DNA of 48,017 bases from DASZPL01 sp035550315 (GCA_035550315.1 DASZPL010000019.1:1-48017); one strand, 5' to 3'; positions 8,394 to 17,291 are shown, counted from the first letter of the stretch. The notes: generated by a model from the sequence alone, not told the origin. Made by a program: numbers and translations.

Positions 8394-9526
8394 CCAGCTC
8401 ACTGAAGATCGGGCCGATCGCGGTCGACCCGCCGGTCGTGCTCGCGCCGATGGCGGGCGTCACCAACGCGGCGTTCCGGAGCCTCTGCCGCTCCTACGGC
8501 GCCGGCCTCTACGTGAGCGAGATGATCTCGGCCCGGGCGCTGGTCGAAGGCAGCGCGAAGACCCGCTCGATGCTCGGGTTCGGCGCCGACGAGGACGTGC
8601 ACAGCATCCAGCTGTACGGCGTCGACCCGCGGGTGATCGACCGCGCGGTGCGCATCCTGGTCGACGAGATCGGCGTCGACCACATCGACTTGAACATGGG
8701 CTGCCCGATGCCCAAGGTGACGAAGCTCGGCGGCGGCGCGGCACTGCCGCTGCACACCGTGCTGTTCCGCGACATCGTCCGGGCGGCCGTGCGCGCGGCC
8801 GGCGCGGTGCCGCTCACGGTCAAGATGCGGGTCGGCATCGACGCGGCGACCCCGACGTACCTCGCCGCCGGCCGCATCGCAGCCGACGAGGGCGCGGCCG
8901 CGGTCGCGCTGCACGCCCGCACTGCCGAGCAGCTCTACTCCGGCCGCGCCGACTGGCCGGCGATCGCGGCATTGAAGCAGGCCGTCAGTGAGATCCCGGT
9001 GCTGGGCAACGGCGACATCTGGGAGGCGAGCGACGGCGTCGCGATGATGCAGCAGACCGGCTGCGACGGGGTCGTGGTCGGACGGGGCTGCCTCGGCAAG
9101 CCGTGGCTGTTCCGCGATTTGGCGGACGCGTTCGCGGGCCGACCGGTGCAGCCGCCGCCGGCGCTCGGAGGCGTGGTCGACGTGATGCGCCGGCACGTCC
9201 GGATGCTGACCGAGCTGACGGCCGACGAGCTGCTCGGCGTGCGCGACTTCCGCAAGCACGTCGGCTGGTATCTCGCCGGCTATCCGGTCGGCGGCGCGGC
9301 CCGGCGCGAGCTGGCCCAGACATCGTCGTTGCGCGAGCTGGACGACCTGCTCGATGCGCTGCTCGACCGGGTCGGCGCCGACACTCCCCTGCCGCCGGAG
9401 AACCGCCGGGTGGCCCGCGGCCACACCCAGGGACCGCGCCGGGTGACGCTGCCGGACGGCTGGCGCGACGCCGTGCTGGACCCGACCCCGCCCACCGGCG
9501 CCGACGTTTTGGTGTCGGGTGGTTAG
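8384..9526 (+). CDS. dusB: tRNA-dihydrouridine synthase (DusB type)
   Basis: 380 residues from GTG 8384. FMN-dependent reduction of uridine to dihydrouridine in tRNA. The TIM-barrel motifs are in order: VLAPMAGVTNAAFR (FMN loop), SIQLYGVDP, DLNMGCPMPKVTKLGGGAAL with catalytic Cys about 107, VKMRVGID, LHARTAEQLYSG and GNGDIWE. The C-terminal helical domain ends with an Asn/Arg-rich block and a short tail. The GTG lies inside the end of the Maf frame (10-base overlap). No closer start is available before the conserved ITIGP-like strand. Exact position modified in tRNA is not predictable here. Confidence 0.93.
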   Translation: MAVASSLKIGPIAVDPPVVLAPMAGVTNAAFRSLCRSYGAGLYVSEMISARALVEGSAKTRSMLGFGADEDVHSIQLYGVDPRVIDRAVRILVDEIGVDHIDLNMGCPMPKVTKLGGGAALPLHTVLFRDIVRAAVRAAGAVPLTVKMRVGIDAATPTYLAAGRIAADEGAAAVALHARTAEQLYSGRADWPAIAALKQAVSEIPVLGNGDIWEASDGVAMMQQTGCDGVVVGRGCLGKPWLFRDLADAFAGRPVQPPPALGGVVDVMRRHVRMLTELTADELLGVRDFRKHVGWYLAGYPVGGAARRELAQTSSLRELDDLLDALLDRVGADTPLPPENRRVARGHTQGPRRVTLPDGWRDAVLDPTPPTGADVLVSGG

Positions 9527-9665
9527 CCGTCGGTGTTAGCCTGCTTGCCGAGGTCGAGGTTCTCGTTGTGCATGGCTCGCGGGAATTCACGCGATCGTCT
9601 GCTGTCACTCGAGAGCACGCGTCGACCCAGTCCCGCTGATCGGGACGCGTACTGAAGGAACATTT
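9527..9665 (+). promoter_or_regulatory. Cold-shock gene 5' region with a hairpin
   Basis: 139 bases between the dihydrouridine synthase gene and the cold-shock gene. A perfect hairpin GTCCCG-CTGAT-CGGGAC lies at 9630-9646, followed by the ribosome binding site AAGGAA (9655-9660) and the ATG. Cold-shock mRNAs often have structured leaders, so a temperature-responsive leader is possible. No clear -35/-10 pair was found. Confidence 0.4.
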
Positions 9666-9869
9666 ATGGCTCAAGGCACCGTCAAGTGGTTCAACGGCGA
9701 GAAGGGCTACGGCTTCATCGCCCCAAGTGACGGCGGTGCGGACGTCTTCGTCCACTACTCCGCCATCACGGGCTCCGGCTACCGCACGCTCAACGAGGGC
9801 CAGACGGTCGAGTTCGACGTCACGCAGGGTCAGAAGGGCCCGCAGGCCGACAACGTCCGCGCGCTCTAG
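9666..9869 (+). CDS. Cold-shock protein (CspA family)
   Basis: 67 residues, one OB-fold cold-shock domain. The RNP1 motif KGYGFI (residues 14-19) and RNP2 motif DVFVHYS (26-32) are intact, and MAQGTVKWFN is the standard beginning. It binds single-stranded RNA/DNA and acts as an RNA chaperone in the cytoplasm. A good ribosome binding site (AAGGAA) is 5 bases upstream of the ATG. A gene for an RbpA-like protein follows after 33 bases on the same strand. Confidence 0.97.
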   Translation: MAQGTVKWFNGEKGYGFIAPSDGGADVFVHYSAITGSGYRTLNEGQTVEFDVTQGQKGPQADNVRAL

Positions 9870-9902
9870 CGCCACTGCTCGCTTCGAAAGGAGACAGGTT
9901 CG

Positions 9903-10271
9903 ATGGGTTCGCGCCGTTCCACCATCCGCGGCGGCCGGCTCGGCGGTGCGCCGGGTTCCGAGGTCGACCGCGGTGGCGTGGTCGAGCCACGTCGGCAGAT
10001 CTCCTACTGGTGCCACGCCGGCCATGAGAGCCGGCCGGCGTTCGCACTGCACGTCGAGCTGCCGCAGACCTGGGCCTGCCAGGTGTGCGGTCAGCCCGCC
10101 GGTCCGGTCCGCGACCAGCCGCCGCCGCGCGAGCGGATGGCGGGCGGACCGCCGAAGACGCCGTTCGAGTTTTTGATGATGCGGCGCACCATGGCGGAAG
10201 GCGACGAGCTGCTCGAGGAGGCGCTCGCCAAGCTCCGCGAGGACCGCGCCGCGCGCACCCGCGCCCGCTGA
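9903..10271 (+). CDS. rbpA: RbpA-like RNA polymerase-binding protein
   Basis: 122 residues. RbpA is an actinobacterial transcription factor that binds RNA polymerase and the principal sigma factors. The layout fits: a flexible N-terminus (RGGRLGGAPGSEVDRGG), a zinc-binding core with Cys/His ligands (YWCHAGHES and WACQVCGQ), a basic linker, and the C-terminal sigma-interaction helix (KTPFEFLMMRRTMAEGDELLEEALAKLRED). It starts at ATG 9903 after AAGGAGA. The zinc core is more divergent than in Streptomyces RbpA, so a paralogue of the family is possible. The MFS gene begins 14 bases downstream. Confidence 0.88.
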   Translation: MGSRRSTIRGGRLGGAPGSEVDRGGVVEPRRQISYWCHAGHESRPAFALHVELPQTWACQVCGQPAGPVRDQPPPRERMAGGPPKTPFEFLMMRRTMAEGDELLEEALAKLREDRAARTRAR

Positions 10272-10285
10272 CCGCGGCCCGTCAG

Positions 10286-11767
10286 ATGGCGGGGACGGAG
10301 TCCACCGGCCGCCGGCACGAACGCCACGTCCCGGACGGCGTGATCCTGGCGCTGGTCTGCGTCGCGCAGTTCATGGTCGTGCTCGACGTCTCGATCGTGA
10401 ACGTCGCGCTGCCGTCCATCAAGGGTGACCTCCACTACTCGGCGACCGGGTTGCAGTGGGTGGTCAACGCCTACGTCCTGACGTTCGCCGGGTTCCTGCT
10501 GCTGGGCGGCCGGATCGCCGACCTCCTCGGCCGGCGGCGGGTCTTCATCGGTGGGCTGGCGATGTTCTCCGTCGCGAGCCTGCTCGGTGGGCTGGCGCAG
10601 ACCTCCGGCGAGCTGACGGCCGCCCGAGCGGTGCAGGGTCTCGGCGGCGCGGTGCTCTCACCCGCGACGCTGACGATCATCATGACGACGTTCACCGAAG
10701 GCGAGAAGCGGCACCGGGCGCTCGGGGCGTGGAGCGCGGTGGCCGGCGCAGGCGGCGCCTTCGGCGTCATCCTCGGCGGCGTGCTGACGTCGTACCTGTC
10801 ATGGCGGTGGGTGCTCTACGTCAACATCCCGATCGGCGTCGCCGCCGGTCTCGCCGCGCTGACGTTCCTGTCGGAAAGCCGCCGCGCCGACGCCGAGCAC
10901 AGCCTCGATGTCGCCGGCGCGATCCTCGCCACCGGCGGGCTGGCGCTACTGGTCTACGGCATCGTCGGCACCGACACCCATCCCTGGAGCTCCGCCCGCA
11001 CCATCGGTTTGCTGATCGGCGCGGTCGCGATCCTGGCGGTGTTCCTGCTGACGCAGGCGCGACTGGCCCGTTCGCCGCTGATGCCGCTCTCGCTGTTCCG
11101 GTCGCGGTGGGTGTCGGCGGCCAACCTGGTGATGCTGTTGCTCGGCATCGCGTTCTTCTCGATGTGGTACTTCCTGTCGCTGTACCTGCAGGAGGTGCAC
11201 GGCTACGGGCCGTTGAAGGCGGGCCTGCTGTTCCTGCCGATGAGCGCGTCGATCATCGTCGGGGCGCAGACCTCGGGGCGGGTCATCGGCCGCGCCGGGC
11301 CGCGCAACCTGCTCGTCATCGGGCTCGCGATGTCAGCGGGTGGCTTCGCCTGGCTGACCCAGCTGTCGGCCACCAGCGGGTACGTCGAAGGCGTGCTCGG
11401 CGGCACCGTGCTGATCTCGCTCGGCATGGGCCTGTCGTTCACGCCGCTGGCAACCGCCGCGACGACCGGCGTGCACTACACGCAGGCCGGTCTGGCGTCC
11501 GGCGTACTCAACACCTCCCGGCAGGTCGGCGGGTCGATCGGTCTCGCCGCACTCGCCACCATCGCGACCGCCCGGTTCAACCATCTCGTCGGCACCGGAT
11601 CGTCGCAGCCGGTCGCGCTGAGCGGCGGCTTCGACCGTGCGTTCCTGGTCGCGGCCGTCGTGTGCGCGGTCGCGACGCTCGCCTCGTTTGCGATCCCGCG
11701 GTCGGACCGCCCGGCCGACGAGCGCACCAGCTGGGAGGCTGAGCCGGCCGCCGCCGCCGTCGACTAG
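10286..11767 (+). CDS. MFS transporter, DHA2 (EmrB/QacA) drug-exporter family
   Basis: 493 residues with about 14 predicted membrane segments. The DHA2 pattern is clear: VVLDVSIVNVALPSIKGDL in helix 1, the motif A loop GGRIADLLGRRRVFIGG, motif C-like AGAGGAFGVILGGVLTSYLSWRWVLYVNIPIG, and SGVLNTSRQVGGSIGLA in the second half. It should export hydrophobic or cationic compounds in exchange for protons. The start is ATG 10286; the frame is open further upstream but only overlaps the RbpA gene there. Its stop overlaps the convergent glycosidase stop by 4 bases at a shared CTAG. No regulator gene is adjacent. Confidence 0.92.
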   Translation: MAGTESTGRRHERHVPDGVILALVCVAQFMVVLDVSIVNVALPSIKGDLHYSATGLQWVVNAYVLTFAGFLLLGGRIADLLGRRRVFIGGLAMFSVASLLGGLAQTSGELTAARAVQGLGGAVLSPATLTIIMTTFTEGEKRHRALGAWSAVAGAGGAFGVILGGVLTSYLSWRWVLYVNIPIGVAAGLAALTFLSESRRADAEHSLDVAGAILATGGLALLVYGIVGTDTHPWSSARTIGLLIGAVAILAVFLLTQARLARSPLMPLSLFRSRWVSAANLVMLLLGIAFFSMWYFLSLYLQEVHGYGPLKAGLLFLPMSASIIVGAQTSGRVIGRAGPRNLLVIGLAMSAGGFAWLTQLSATSGYVEGVLGGTVLISLGMGLSFTPLATAATTGVHYTQAGLASGVLNTSRQVGGSIGLAALATIATARFNHLVGTGSSQPVALSGGFDRAFLVAAVVCAVATLASFAIPRSDRPADERTSWEAEPAAAAVD

Positions 11768-12981
11768 TGCTTGCGGTGCTTGCGGTGCTTGTGGTGATGG
11801 TGGTGCTTGGGCTTGTGGTAGGTGATCCCCAGGCCGACCGGCATCGGGCGCTCGACGCCGTCCGCCGGATAAGTGCGTAGCGACAGCGACGACGCGCCGG
11901 GCATCCGGGCCAGCAGCTCGGTCGAGCCGGAGCCGTCGAACGCGTAGGCGCGACTGGCGCCGAGCTGCACCATCAGCTTCGACATCTGGTCCTCGTCGAG
12001 ACCGTGCAGTGACGTGCCGGGATGGTCGGCGACCATCGCCAGGATCAGCTCGCGCCCGCCGTCGGCGAACCCGATAGCGGTGCGGGCGGGCTGGGTGGTG
12101 TTGGCGCTGTCGCAACTGAAACCGGTGCGGGGAACACCCGGCTGCTGCACCAGGGTGACGCCGACGCCATACGCCTGCACGAACGGCGACGGGGCGGTCG
12201 TGCGGGTCGCGCCCACGACCGCCAGCTTGGCGGTGGTGGAGCGACTGGCCAGCCAATGGCCGGCGGTGCGGGTGTGCGCCACGAGCAGCGCACCGTCGGC
12301 CGGCACGGTGCGGGCGCCGCCGACGGCAGTCAGCAGGTCGTTGCGGACGGCTCGCAGCGTGGTGCCCCAGCTGGTCGGGACGGCTCGCCCGCCCCACGCC
12401 GGCGTGTAGATGCCGAGCCCACGGTGGCCGCCGACCTGGTTGATCCCGGCGATGCGGTGCGCCTGCGAGCCGACGACGACCGAGGACGTCAACCAGACCT
12501 TGCCGGCCTCGGCGCGACCGTCACGGCCGATGCCGACCGCGGCCTCGTGGTGCTTGGAGAGGACCAGCGGCTGGCCGTGAGAGATCAGCGCGCCCGTGGG
12601 TGCACCCGTCATGAAGTCGAAGTAGCCGGTGTTGGTCGCCGCGACCAGACCGGAGTGATGCGCGGCGAGCGCGGTCAGCGGCGAGCGGAAGGCGATCGCG
12701 TGCCGCAGCGGCTCGACCGACACGCCGCGCTGGGTCAGGTCGACCCGCAGCACGTGCATGTCCACCCGACCGCGCGAGTCGCTGGTCGCGCCTTCGGCCA
12801 GGGTGACGCCCGGCGCCAGCTTGTGCAGGTGCCACTGCGTGCCGGGCACCAGCGACTCGGCCGCCGGGCAGCTGCGCTGCGGCGGCCCGGGCCGAGCCTG
12901 CGCGGCGGGCGCGGCTGCCACGCCGCCGGCCGCAAGCGCACCGACGGCAGCCCACGCGACGCGACGGACGGAGCGGGTCAC
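11764..12981 (-). CDS. Secreted phosphodiester glycosidase-family (NAGPA-like) protein with His-rich tail
   Basis: 405 residues, GTG start. A signal peptide (VTRSVRRVAWAAVGALAAGG up to AQA) indicates export. The middle and C-terminal part carries the NAGPA/DUF2233-type core: VAATNTGYFDFMTGAPTGALISHGQ, RTAIGFADGGRELILAMVAD, GLDEDQMSKLMVQLGASRAYAFDGSGSTEL. The family includes enzymes that remove GlcNAc from phosphodiesters, so a cell-wall glycan or teichoic-type substrate is possible. The last 17 residues are nearly all His, Lys and Arg (tandem KHRKH), which could bind metal. The stop overlaps the convergent MFS stop. Confidence 0.82.
   Translation of the reverse strand: MTRSVRRVAWAAVGALAAGGVAAAPAAQARPGPPQRSCPAAESLVPGTQWHLHKLAPGVTLAEGATSDSRGRVDMHVLRVDLTQRGVSVEPLRHAIAFRSPLTALAAHHSGLVAATNTGYFDFMTGAPTGALISHGQPLVLSKHHEAAVGIGRDGRAEAGKVWLTSSVVVGSQAHRIAGINQVGGHRGLGIYTPAWGGRAVPTSWGTTLRAVRNDLLTAVGGARTVPADGALLVAHTRTAGHWLASRSTTAKLAVVGATRTTAPSPFVQAYGVGVTLVQQPGVPRTGFSCDSANTTQPARTAIGFADGGRELILAMVADHPGTSLHGLDEDQMSKLMVQLGASRAYAFDGSGSTELLARMPGASSLSLRTYPADGVERPMPVGLGITYHKPKHHHHHKHRKHRKH
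11767..11806 (-). repeat. Short tandem repeat encoding the His/Lys tail
   Basis: The unit CTTGCGGTG, with variants, repeats along these bases in the 3' end of the glycosidase gene. On the coding strand it gives CAC/AAG/CGC-type codons and the HHHHHKHRKHRKH-like C-terminus. The array could expand or shrink by slippage. Confidence 0.7.
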
Positions 12982-13045
12982 ACGCCACGGATCGGCGCGG
13001 CCGCCGCGCGGGCGGATACTCCATTCGGGGGGTTAGGTTTCGCGA

Positions 13046-13696
13046 GTGACGCCGCTGCTCCCGCTGTTCCCGCTCGGGACCGTCCTGCTGCCCGGGGCGC
13101 CGCTGTCACTGCACGTGTTCGAGGAGCGCTACCGCCGGCTGATGGCCGACCTGCTGGCCGAGCCGCGGCCACAGCAAAGGTTCGGCGTGGTGCTGATCCG
13201 CGAAGGCCACGAGGTCGGCGCCGACCGAGTCCGGGCGACCTACGACGTCGGTTGCGTCGCCCACATCCACCAGGCCACCCCCGCCGCGGACGGCACGTAC
13301 GCCGTGACCGCGGTGGGCACGGCCCGGTTCCAGGTCCGGGCAGTGGACCGGCGGGCGGCGTACTTGCGGGCAGCCGTCGACTGGCTGCCGGAAGAGACCG
13401 GCGACAGCGAGCAGCCGTTCGCGGCGGTCAGCCGGTTGTTTGCGGCGTACCGCGAGCTGCTCGGCGCCGCAATCGATCCGGTCGAGCTCCCGGCGGACCC
13501 GCGGCTGCTGTCCTATCTGGTGGCCGCCACAGTGCTCGCCGACCCACCCGACCGGCAGCAGTTTCTGGCGGCACCCGACGCCGGCGCCCGGCTCGCGGCC
13601 GAAGCGGCGTGGCTGCACCGTGAAGTCGGTTTGCTGCGCCGCTTGCGCACGGTGCCGGCCGGGCGGCTGCTCGACACCCCACCGTCAATGAACTGA
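13046..13696 (+). CDS. Lon-protease N-terminal (substrate-binding) domain protein
   Basis: 216 residues, GTG start. It opens with LLPLFPLGTVLLPGAPLSLHVFEERYRRL, the hallmark of the Lon N-domain. The RFGVVLIREGHEVG and GTARFQVRAVDR strands follow, then a helical second half. There is no AAA or protease domain, so this is the stand-alone form common in bacteria, whose role is unclear (possibly binding damaged or unfolded proteins). TAGGTT (13034-13039) lies 6 bases before the GTG, suggesting a leaderless transcript. The ATPase gene follows on the same strand after 32 bases. Confidence 0.88.
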   Translation: MTPLLPLFPLGTVLLPGAPLSLHVFEERYRRLMADLLAEPRPQQRFGVVLIREGHEVGADRVRATYDVGCVAHIHQATPAADGTYAVTAVGTARFQVRAVDRRAAYLRAAVDWLPEETGDSEQPFAAVSRLFAAYRELLGAAIDPVELPADPRLLSYLVAATVLADPPDRQQFLAAPDAGARLAAEAAWLHREVGLLRRLRTVPAGRLLDTPPSMN

Positions 13697-13728
13697 GCGG
13701 CGAGGCGCGACTCCTACGATGAGACTTG

Positions 13729-14163
13729 ATGAGCAGTGGGCGCGCAAGTCCGCCGCCCGCGCGTGCCGTGCGGGCGGACGCCGCCAACACCAGCTGGGCC
13801 TCGCTGCCGGCCTCGCCATCGGCCGCGCGTGAGGCCCGCCGCCTAGTCGCCCGGCAGTGCGGCCAGTGGGCCGCCGGCCGCAACAAGCCGGACCTGCTCG
13901 ACACCGCGCAGCTGCTCACCAGCGAGCTCGTGACCAACGCGGTGATCCACGGTCGCAGCCACGTCCGGCTCGGCATCACGGTGTCGGCCAACGGGCTGCG
14001 GATCGCCGTCGCCGACGACAACTCGCGCCACCCGACGCCCCAGCCGGCCGACCCGGACGCGCTCGACGGCCGGGGGCTGCAGATCGTCGAGCGGCTGGCC
14101 AGCAGCTGGGGCGTCGACGACAACCGGTTCGGCAAGACCGTCTGGTTCGAGCTGACCGGTTAG
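13729..14163 (+). CDS. ATP-binding protein, HATPase_c type (anti-sigma / SpoIIAB-RsbW-like)
   Basis: 144 residues from ATG 13729. The GHKL ATPase boxes are present: N-box LLTSELVTNAVIHG, G1 IAVADDNSRH and G2 DGRGLQIVERLASSWGVDD, ending in KTVWFEL. This short form without a histidine-phosphorylation domain is typical of actinobacterial anti-sigma-factor or regulatory kinases. The start is ATG rather than the TTG 3 bases upstream, because TACGAT (13715-13720) lies 8 bases before it (leaderless type). No sigma factor or anti-anti-sigma gene is adjacent, so its partner is unknown. Confidence 0.85.
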   Translation: MSSGRASPPPARAVRADAANTSWASLPASPSAAREARRLVARQCGQWAAGRNKPDLLDTAQLLTSELVTNAVIHGRSHVRLGITVSANGLRIAVADDNSRHPTPQPADPDALDGRGLQIVERLASSWGVDDNRFGKTVWFELTG

Positions 14164-14170
14164 TCGCGGC

Positions 14171-14956
14171 TCAGACGTCGCGGCGGCGCAGCAGCACGAT
14201 CGCGCCGGTCATCGCCACGGCCACGTAGCCGACCAACACCGCCAGCGCCGTCCACGGCGACAGTGAGTTGGCCTCCGGCACCACCGCTGCGAGCGATCCG
14301 CCCGCCAACTGCCCGGGCAGGTACTCGCCGATCGTGTCCGACAGCGAGCCCGGCAACGAGCTGACGATGGCGGGCACCACCAGCAGGAACGCCACGATGG
14401 CGGCGATGGCCCCGGCGGTGTGCCGGAGGATGCCGCCCAAGCCCAACGCGATCAGGGAGACACCGGCGACGTAGACCCCGGTGAGCAAGATCGCGCGCAG
14501 CACGCCCGGGTCGCCGATCGAGGCGTCCGGCACCTTTCCGGTGAAGAACGCCTGGCCGACGAAGAAGCCGAGGAACGAGATCAGCAAGCCGAACAGCAGC
14601 GCGACACCGCCGTACACCGCCGCCTTCGCGGCGAACATCGGAGTACGCCGTGGCACCGCCATCACGCTGGCCCGGATCGTGCCGCTGGCGTACTCGGAGG
14701 TGATCGCCAGGACGCCGAAGACGGCGATCGCGAGTTGGCCGAGGGCAATGCCGGTGAGGCTGGTGTTGGTCGGGTCCCAGGTCGCGCGATCGGAGGCCGA
14801 CATGCTCGACCAGTGCGCGGCCGTCTCGCCCGAGATGATGGCCGCCAGGCCGACGCTCACGACCAGCATCGCGGCCAGGGTCCAGCCGCTCGACCGCAGC
14901 GAGCGGAGCTTGGTCCACTCGGCGTTCATCAGGCGGCCAAAGGTGGTTGCACTCAT
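14171..14956 (-). CDS. ABC-2 type transporter, permease
   Basis: 261 residues with about six hydrophobic segments. It starts MSATTFGRLMNAEWTKLRSLRSSGWTLAAM, a typical opening of actinobacterial ABC-2 permeases (short amphipathic helix EWTKLRSLRS before helix 1). Later hydrophobic stretches include FGLLISFLGFFVGQAFF, LIALGLGGILRHTAGAI and the last membrane helix before a basic end (LLRRRDV). It pairs with the ATPase gene upstream, overlapping by 4 bases (ATGA). The pair should export a drug, lipid or peptide; substrate unknown. It ends 7 bases from the convergent anti-sigma-like gene. Confidence 0.88.
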   Translation of the reverse strand: MSATTFGRLMNAEWTKLRSLRSSGWTLAAMLVVSVGLAAIISGETAAHWSSMSASDRATWDPTNTSLTGIALGQLAIAVFGVLAITSEYASGTIRASVMAVPRRTPMFAAKAAVYGGVALLFGLLISFLGFFVGQAFFTGKVPDASIGDPGVLRAILLTGVYVAGVSLIALGLGGILRHTAGAIAAIVAFLLVVPAIVSSLPGSLSDTIGEYLPGQLAGGSLAAVVPEANSLSPWTALAVLVGYVAVAMTGAIVLLRRRDV

Positions 14957-15903
14957 GCCCGGCTCCCCGCGGTCGTGTCCAGCTCTTCCAGGTCCAGCTC
15001 CGACGTGCTCAAGTCGGCGGTCAGCTCCACGAAGGTCTCCTCCAGCGATGCGCGCTGCGGCGTCAGCTCGTGCAGCACCAGTGCCGCGGCGGCGGCGATC
15101 TCCCCGATGGTTGCGGCGCTCAGCCCGGCGACGTCGAGCGCGTCGCCGTCCCGCCGCTGGATGCGACCGCCGGCGTCGGTGACCAGGTCGGCGAGCCGCA
15201 TCGGGTCGGGCGACGCCACCCGCACGCTGCCCGGCGCCGCCTGGTCGAGCAGCTCGCTGGTCGAGCAGTCGGCCAGCAGCTGACCACGGCGGATGACGAT
15301 CAGGTGGTCGGCGGTGACGGACACCTCGCTCAGCAAGTGACTGGACAGCAGCACCGTGCGGCCTTCTTCGGCCAGCCCGCGCAGCAGCTCCCGGATCCAG
15401 CGCACCCCTTCGACGTCCAGGCCGTTCACCGGCTCGTCGAGGATCAACACCTGCGGGTCACCGAGCAGCGCTACAGCGATGCCGAGCCGCTGTCCCATCC
15501 CCCGCGAGAAGCCGCCGACCCGCTTGCCGGCGACGTCCGCGAGGCCGACCAGGCCGAGCAGGTCCTCGACCCGCTGCCGGCCGATGCCGTGCGTCTGCGC
15601 GAGGTAGTGCAGGTGCTGGTAGGCGCTGCGGCCCGGGTGCAGCGCCCGGGCTTCCAGCAGCGCGCCGACCGTCTGCAGCGGGTGCGCCAGCTCGGCGTAG
15701 GGGCGGCCGCCGATCAGCGCGACGCCGTGGTCGGGCCGGTCGAGGCCGACCGCCATCCGCATCGTGGTCGACTTGCCCGCACCGTTCGGGCCGAGGAAAC
15801 CGGTGACCCGGCCCGGCTCGACGGTGAACGACAGCCGGTCGACGGCGACGGTCTCGCCGTAGCGCTTGGTCAGTTCACGAAACTCGATATTGGTCACGGT
15901 CAT
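14953..15903 (-). CDS. ABC-2 type transporter, ATP-binding protein
   Basis: 316 residues from ATG 15903 (an in-frame ATG at 15909 is equally possible; neither has a strong ribosome binding site). Walker A GPNGAGKST is at about 38-46, the signature is GGFSRGMGQRLGIA, Walker B is VLILDEPVNGLD, followed by SSHLLSEVSVTAD. The Gly-Leu-Asp after Walker B and the long C-terminal domain (RVASPDPMRLADLV onward) fit the DrrA/CcmA-like export group. It is the first gene of a two-gene operon, divergent from a two-component system that may control it. Confidence 0.92.
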   Translation of the reverse strand: MTVTNIEFRELTKRYGETVAVDRLSFTVEPGRVTGFLGPNGAGKSTTMRMAVGLDRPDHGVALIGGRPYAELAHPLQTVGALLEARALHPGRSAYQHLHYLAQTHGIGRQRVEDLLGLVGLADVAGKRVGGFSRGMGQRLGIAVALLGDPQVLILDEPVNGLDVEGVRWIRELLRGLAEEGRTVLLSSHLLSEVSVTADHLIVIRRGQLLADCSTSELLDQAAPGSVRVASPDPMRLADLVTDAGGRIQRRDGDALDVAGLSAATIGEIAAAAALVLHELTPQRASLEETFVELTADLSTSELDLEELDTTAGSRA

Positions 15904-16031
15904 CAGCATTTCGGTCGAAGGGGTTGGGCAACAGCCGGGCAACCACCCAATCCGGGACGGGTTAACCCCACCTGAAGTTCGGTGGCCTGCTGGCTGGCCG
16001 GTTCGGACATGAATGGGACAGGCTGTGCCGC
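15904..16031. promoter_or_regulatory. Divergent promoter region between ABC exporter and two-component genes
   Basis: This 128-base gap contains a perfect 10-base palindrome GGGTTAACCC at 15959-15968. It is a candidate operator, possibly for the response regulator encoded downstream. Otherwise I see no strong -10/-35 pair on either strand. Confidence 0.4.
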
Positions 16032-17291
16032 GTGACGGCACTGTTCCAACGGCGCACCTGGGCCGAGCTGCTCTACTGCTTGGTCGGGCTGCCGCTCGGG
16101 GTGGCGGGTTTCGTGTTCGCGGTGACGTCGCTGTCGGTGAGTTTGAGCCTGGCGATCACGCTGATCGGATTCCCGCTGCTTGCCGTCGCCCTGGCGGTCG
16201 CGCGCGGCTTCGGGTCGGCGTACCGCGGGCTCGCCGGCAGCCTGCTCGGCCTCGAGGTCGCCGCGCCGCGGCCACGGCCCACCGGCGTGCGGATCCGCGC
16301 GCGGCTGACCGATCGCGTCGCGTGGCGGGCGATGTTGTTCATGCTGCTGCGGTTCCCGGTCGCCATCATCGACTTCACGTTCGCGGTCTCGTTCTACGTC
16401 TACGGGTTCGGGGGCGCGACGTACTGGATCTGGTGGCGCTACCTGCCGTGGCAGCGCGACGACCATCACGTGCTGCACCACGGTCTCGATTTCGGGCCCA
16501 ACTACTTCCTCGATACGCCGGAGCGGATCGCCGTCACAACGGCGGTCGGCGTCGTGCTGTTCCTGCTCGCACCGTGGGTGGTGCGGGGCGTGCTGAGCCT
16601 CGATCGATTGCTGATCCGTGGCCTGCTCGGGCCGGTCAGCTCCGCCGAGCGGATCCGTGAGCTCGAGGACACCCGTTCGCGCGCGGTCGAGGACTCGGCC
16701 GCGGCGCTGCGGCGGATCGAGCGCGACTTGCACGACGGCGCGCAGGCCCGGCTGGTGTCGCTGGCGATGACGCTCGGGCTGGCGAAGGAGGAGCTGGCCG
16801 ACTCCGACGACGAAACCGCGGCCAACCGCGCTCGCGCCTTGGTCGAGGCGGCGCACCACGAGGCGAAGGCGACGATCGTCGACCTGCGCGACCTGGCGCG
16901 TGGCATCCACCCGCCGGCGCTGGACCGCGGCTTGGCGGAAGCACTCGAGACCCTGGCCGCTCGGTGTGCGGTGCCGACCACGCTGCGGGTCGACGTCCCC
17001 CGCCGGCCGACGCCGGCGGTCGAGTCGATCGTCTACTTCAGTACGGCGGAGCTGCTCACCAACGTGGTCAAGCACAGCGGTGCGCATCACGCGGCCGTCG
17101 ACGTCCGGGTGACGGACGGCCAGCTGTTCTTGCGGGTCAGCGACGACGGCGCGGGCGGGGCGGACGTCGCCCGGGCCGGCGGCAGCGGCTTGGCCGGCCT
17201 GACCGAGCGGGTCGCCACGGTCGACGGCCGGCTCGAGATCTCCAGCCCGGAAGGCGGGCCCACCCTGGTCACGATCGGGATCCCGGTCTGA
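16032..17291 (+). CDS. Sensor histidine kinase, NarL/DesK type (HisKA_3)
   Basis: 419 residues, GTG start. The N-terminal half is a membrane sensor domain with about four hydrophobic segments (LLYCLVGLPLGVAGFVFAV, LAITLIGFPLLAVALAV, VAIIDFTFAVSFYVYGF, AVGVVLFLLAPWVV). The dimerisation helix carries RRIERDLHDGAQARL, with phospho-His about 234. The ATPase has the N-box ELLTNVVKHSGA, the G1 motif VSDDGAGGA and the G2 motif GGSGLAGLTERVATVDG. It is followed by its response regulator (1-base overlap). The divergent ABC-2 exporter is a likely target. Confidence 0.93.
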   Translation: MTALFQRRTWAELLYCLVGLPLGVAGFVFAVTSLSVSLSLAITLIGFPLLAVALAVARGFGSAYRGLAGSLLGLEVAAPRPRPTGVRIRARLTDRVAWRAMLFMLLRFPVAIIDFTFAVSFYVYGFGGATYWIWWRYLPWQRDDHHVLHHGLDFGPNYFLDTPERIAVTTAVGVVLFLLAPWVVRGVLSLDRLLIRGLLGPVSSAERIRELEDTRSRAVEDSAAALRRIERDLHDGAQARLVSLAMTLGLAKEELADSDDETAANRARALVEAAHHEAKATIVDLRDLARGIHPPALDRGLAEALETLAARCAVPTTLRVDVPRRPTPAVESIVYFSTAELLTNVVKHSGAHHAAVDVRVTDGQLFLRVSDDGAGGADVARAGGSGLAGLTERVATVDGRLEISSPEGGPTLVTIGIPV

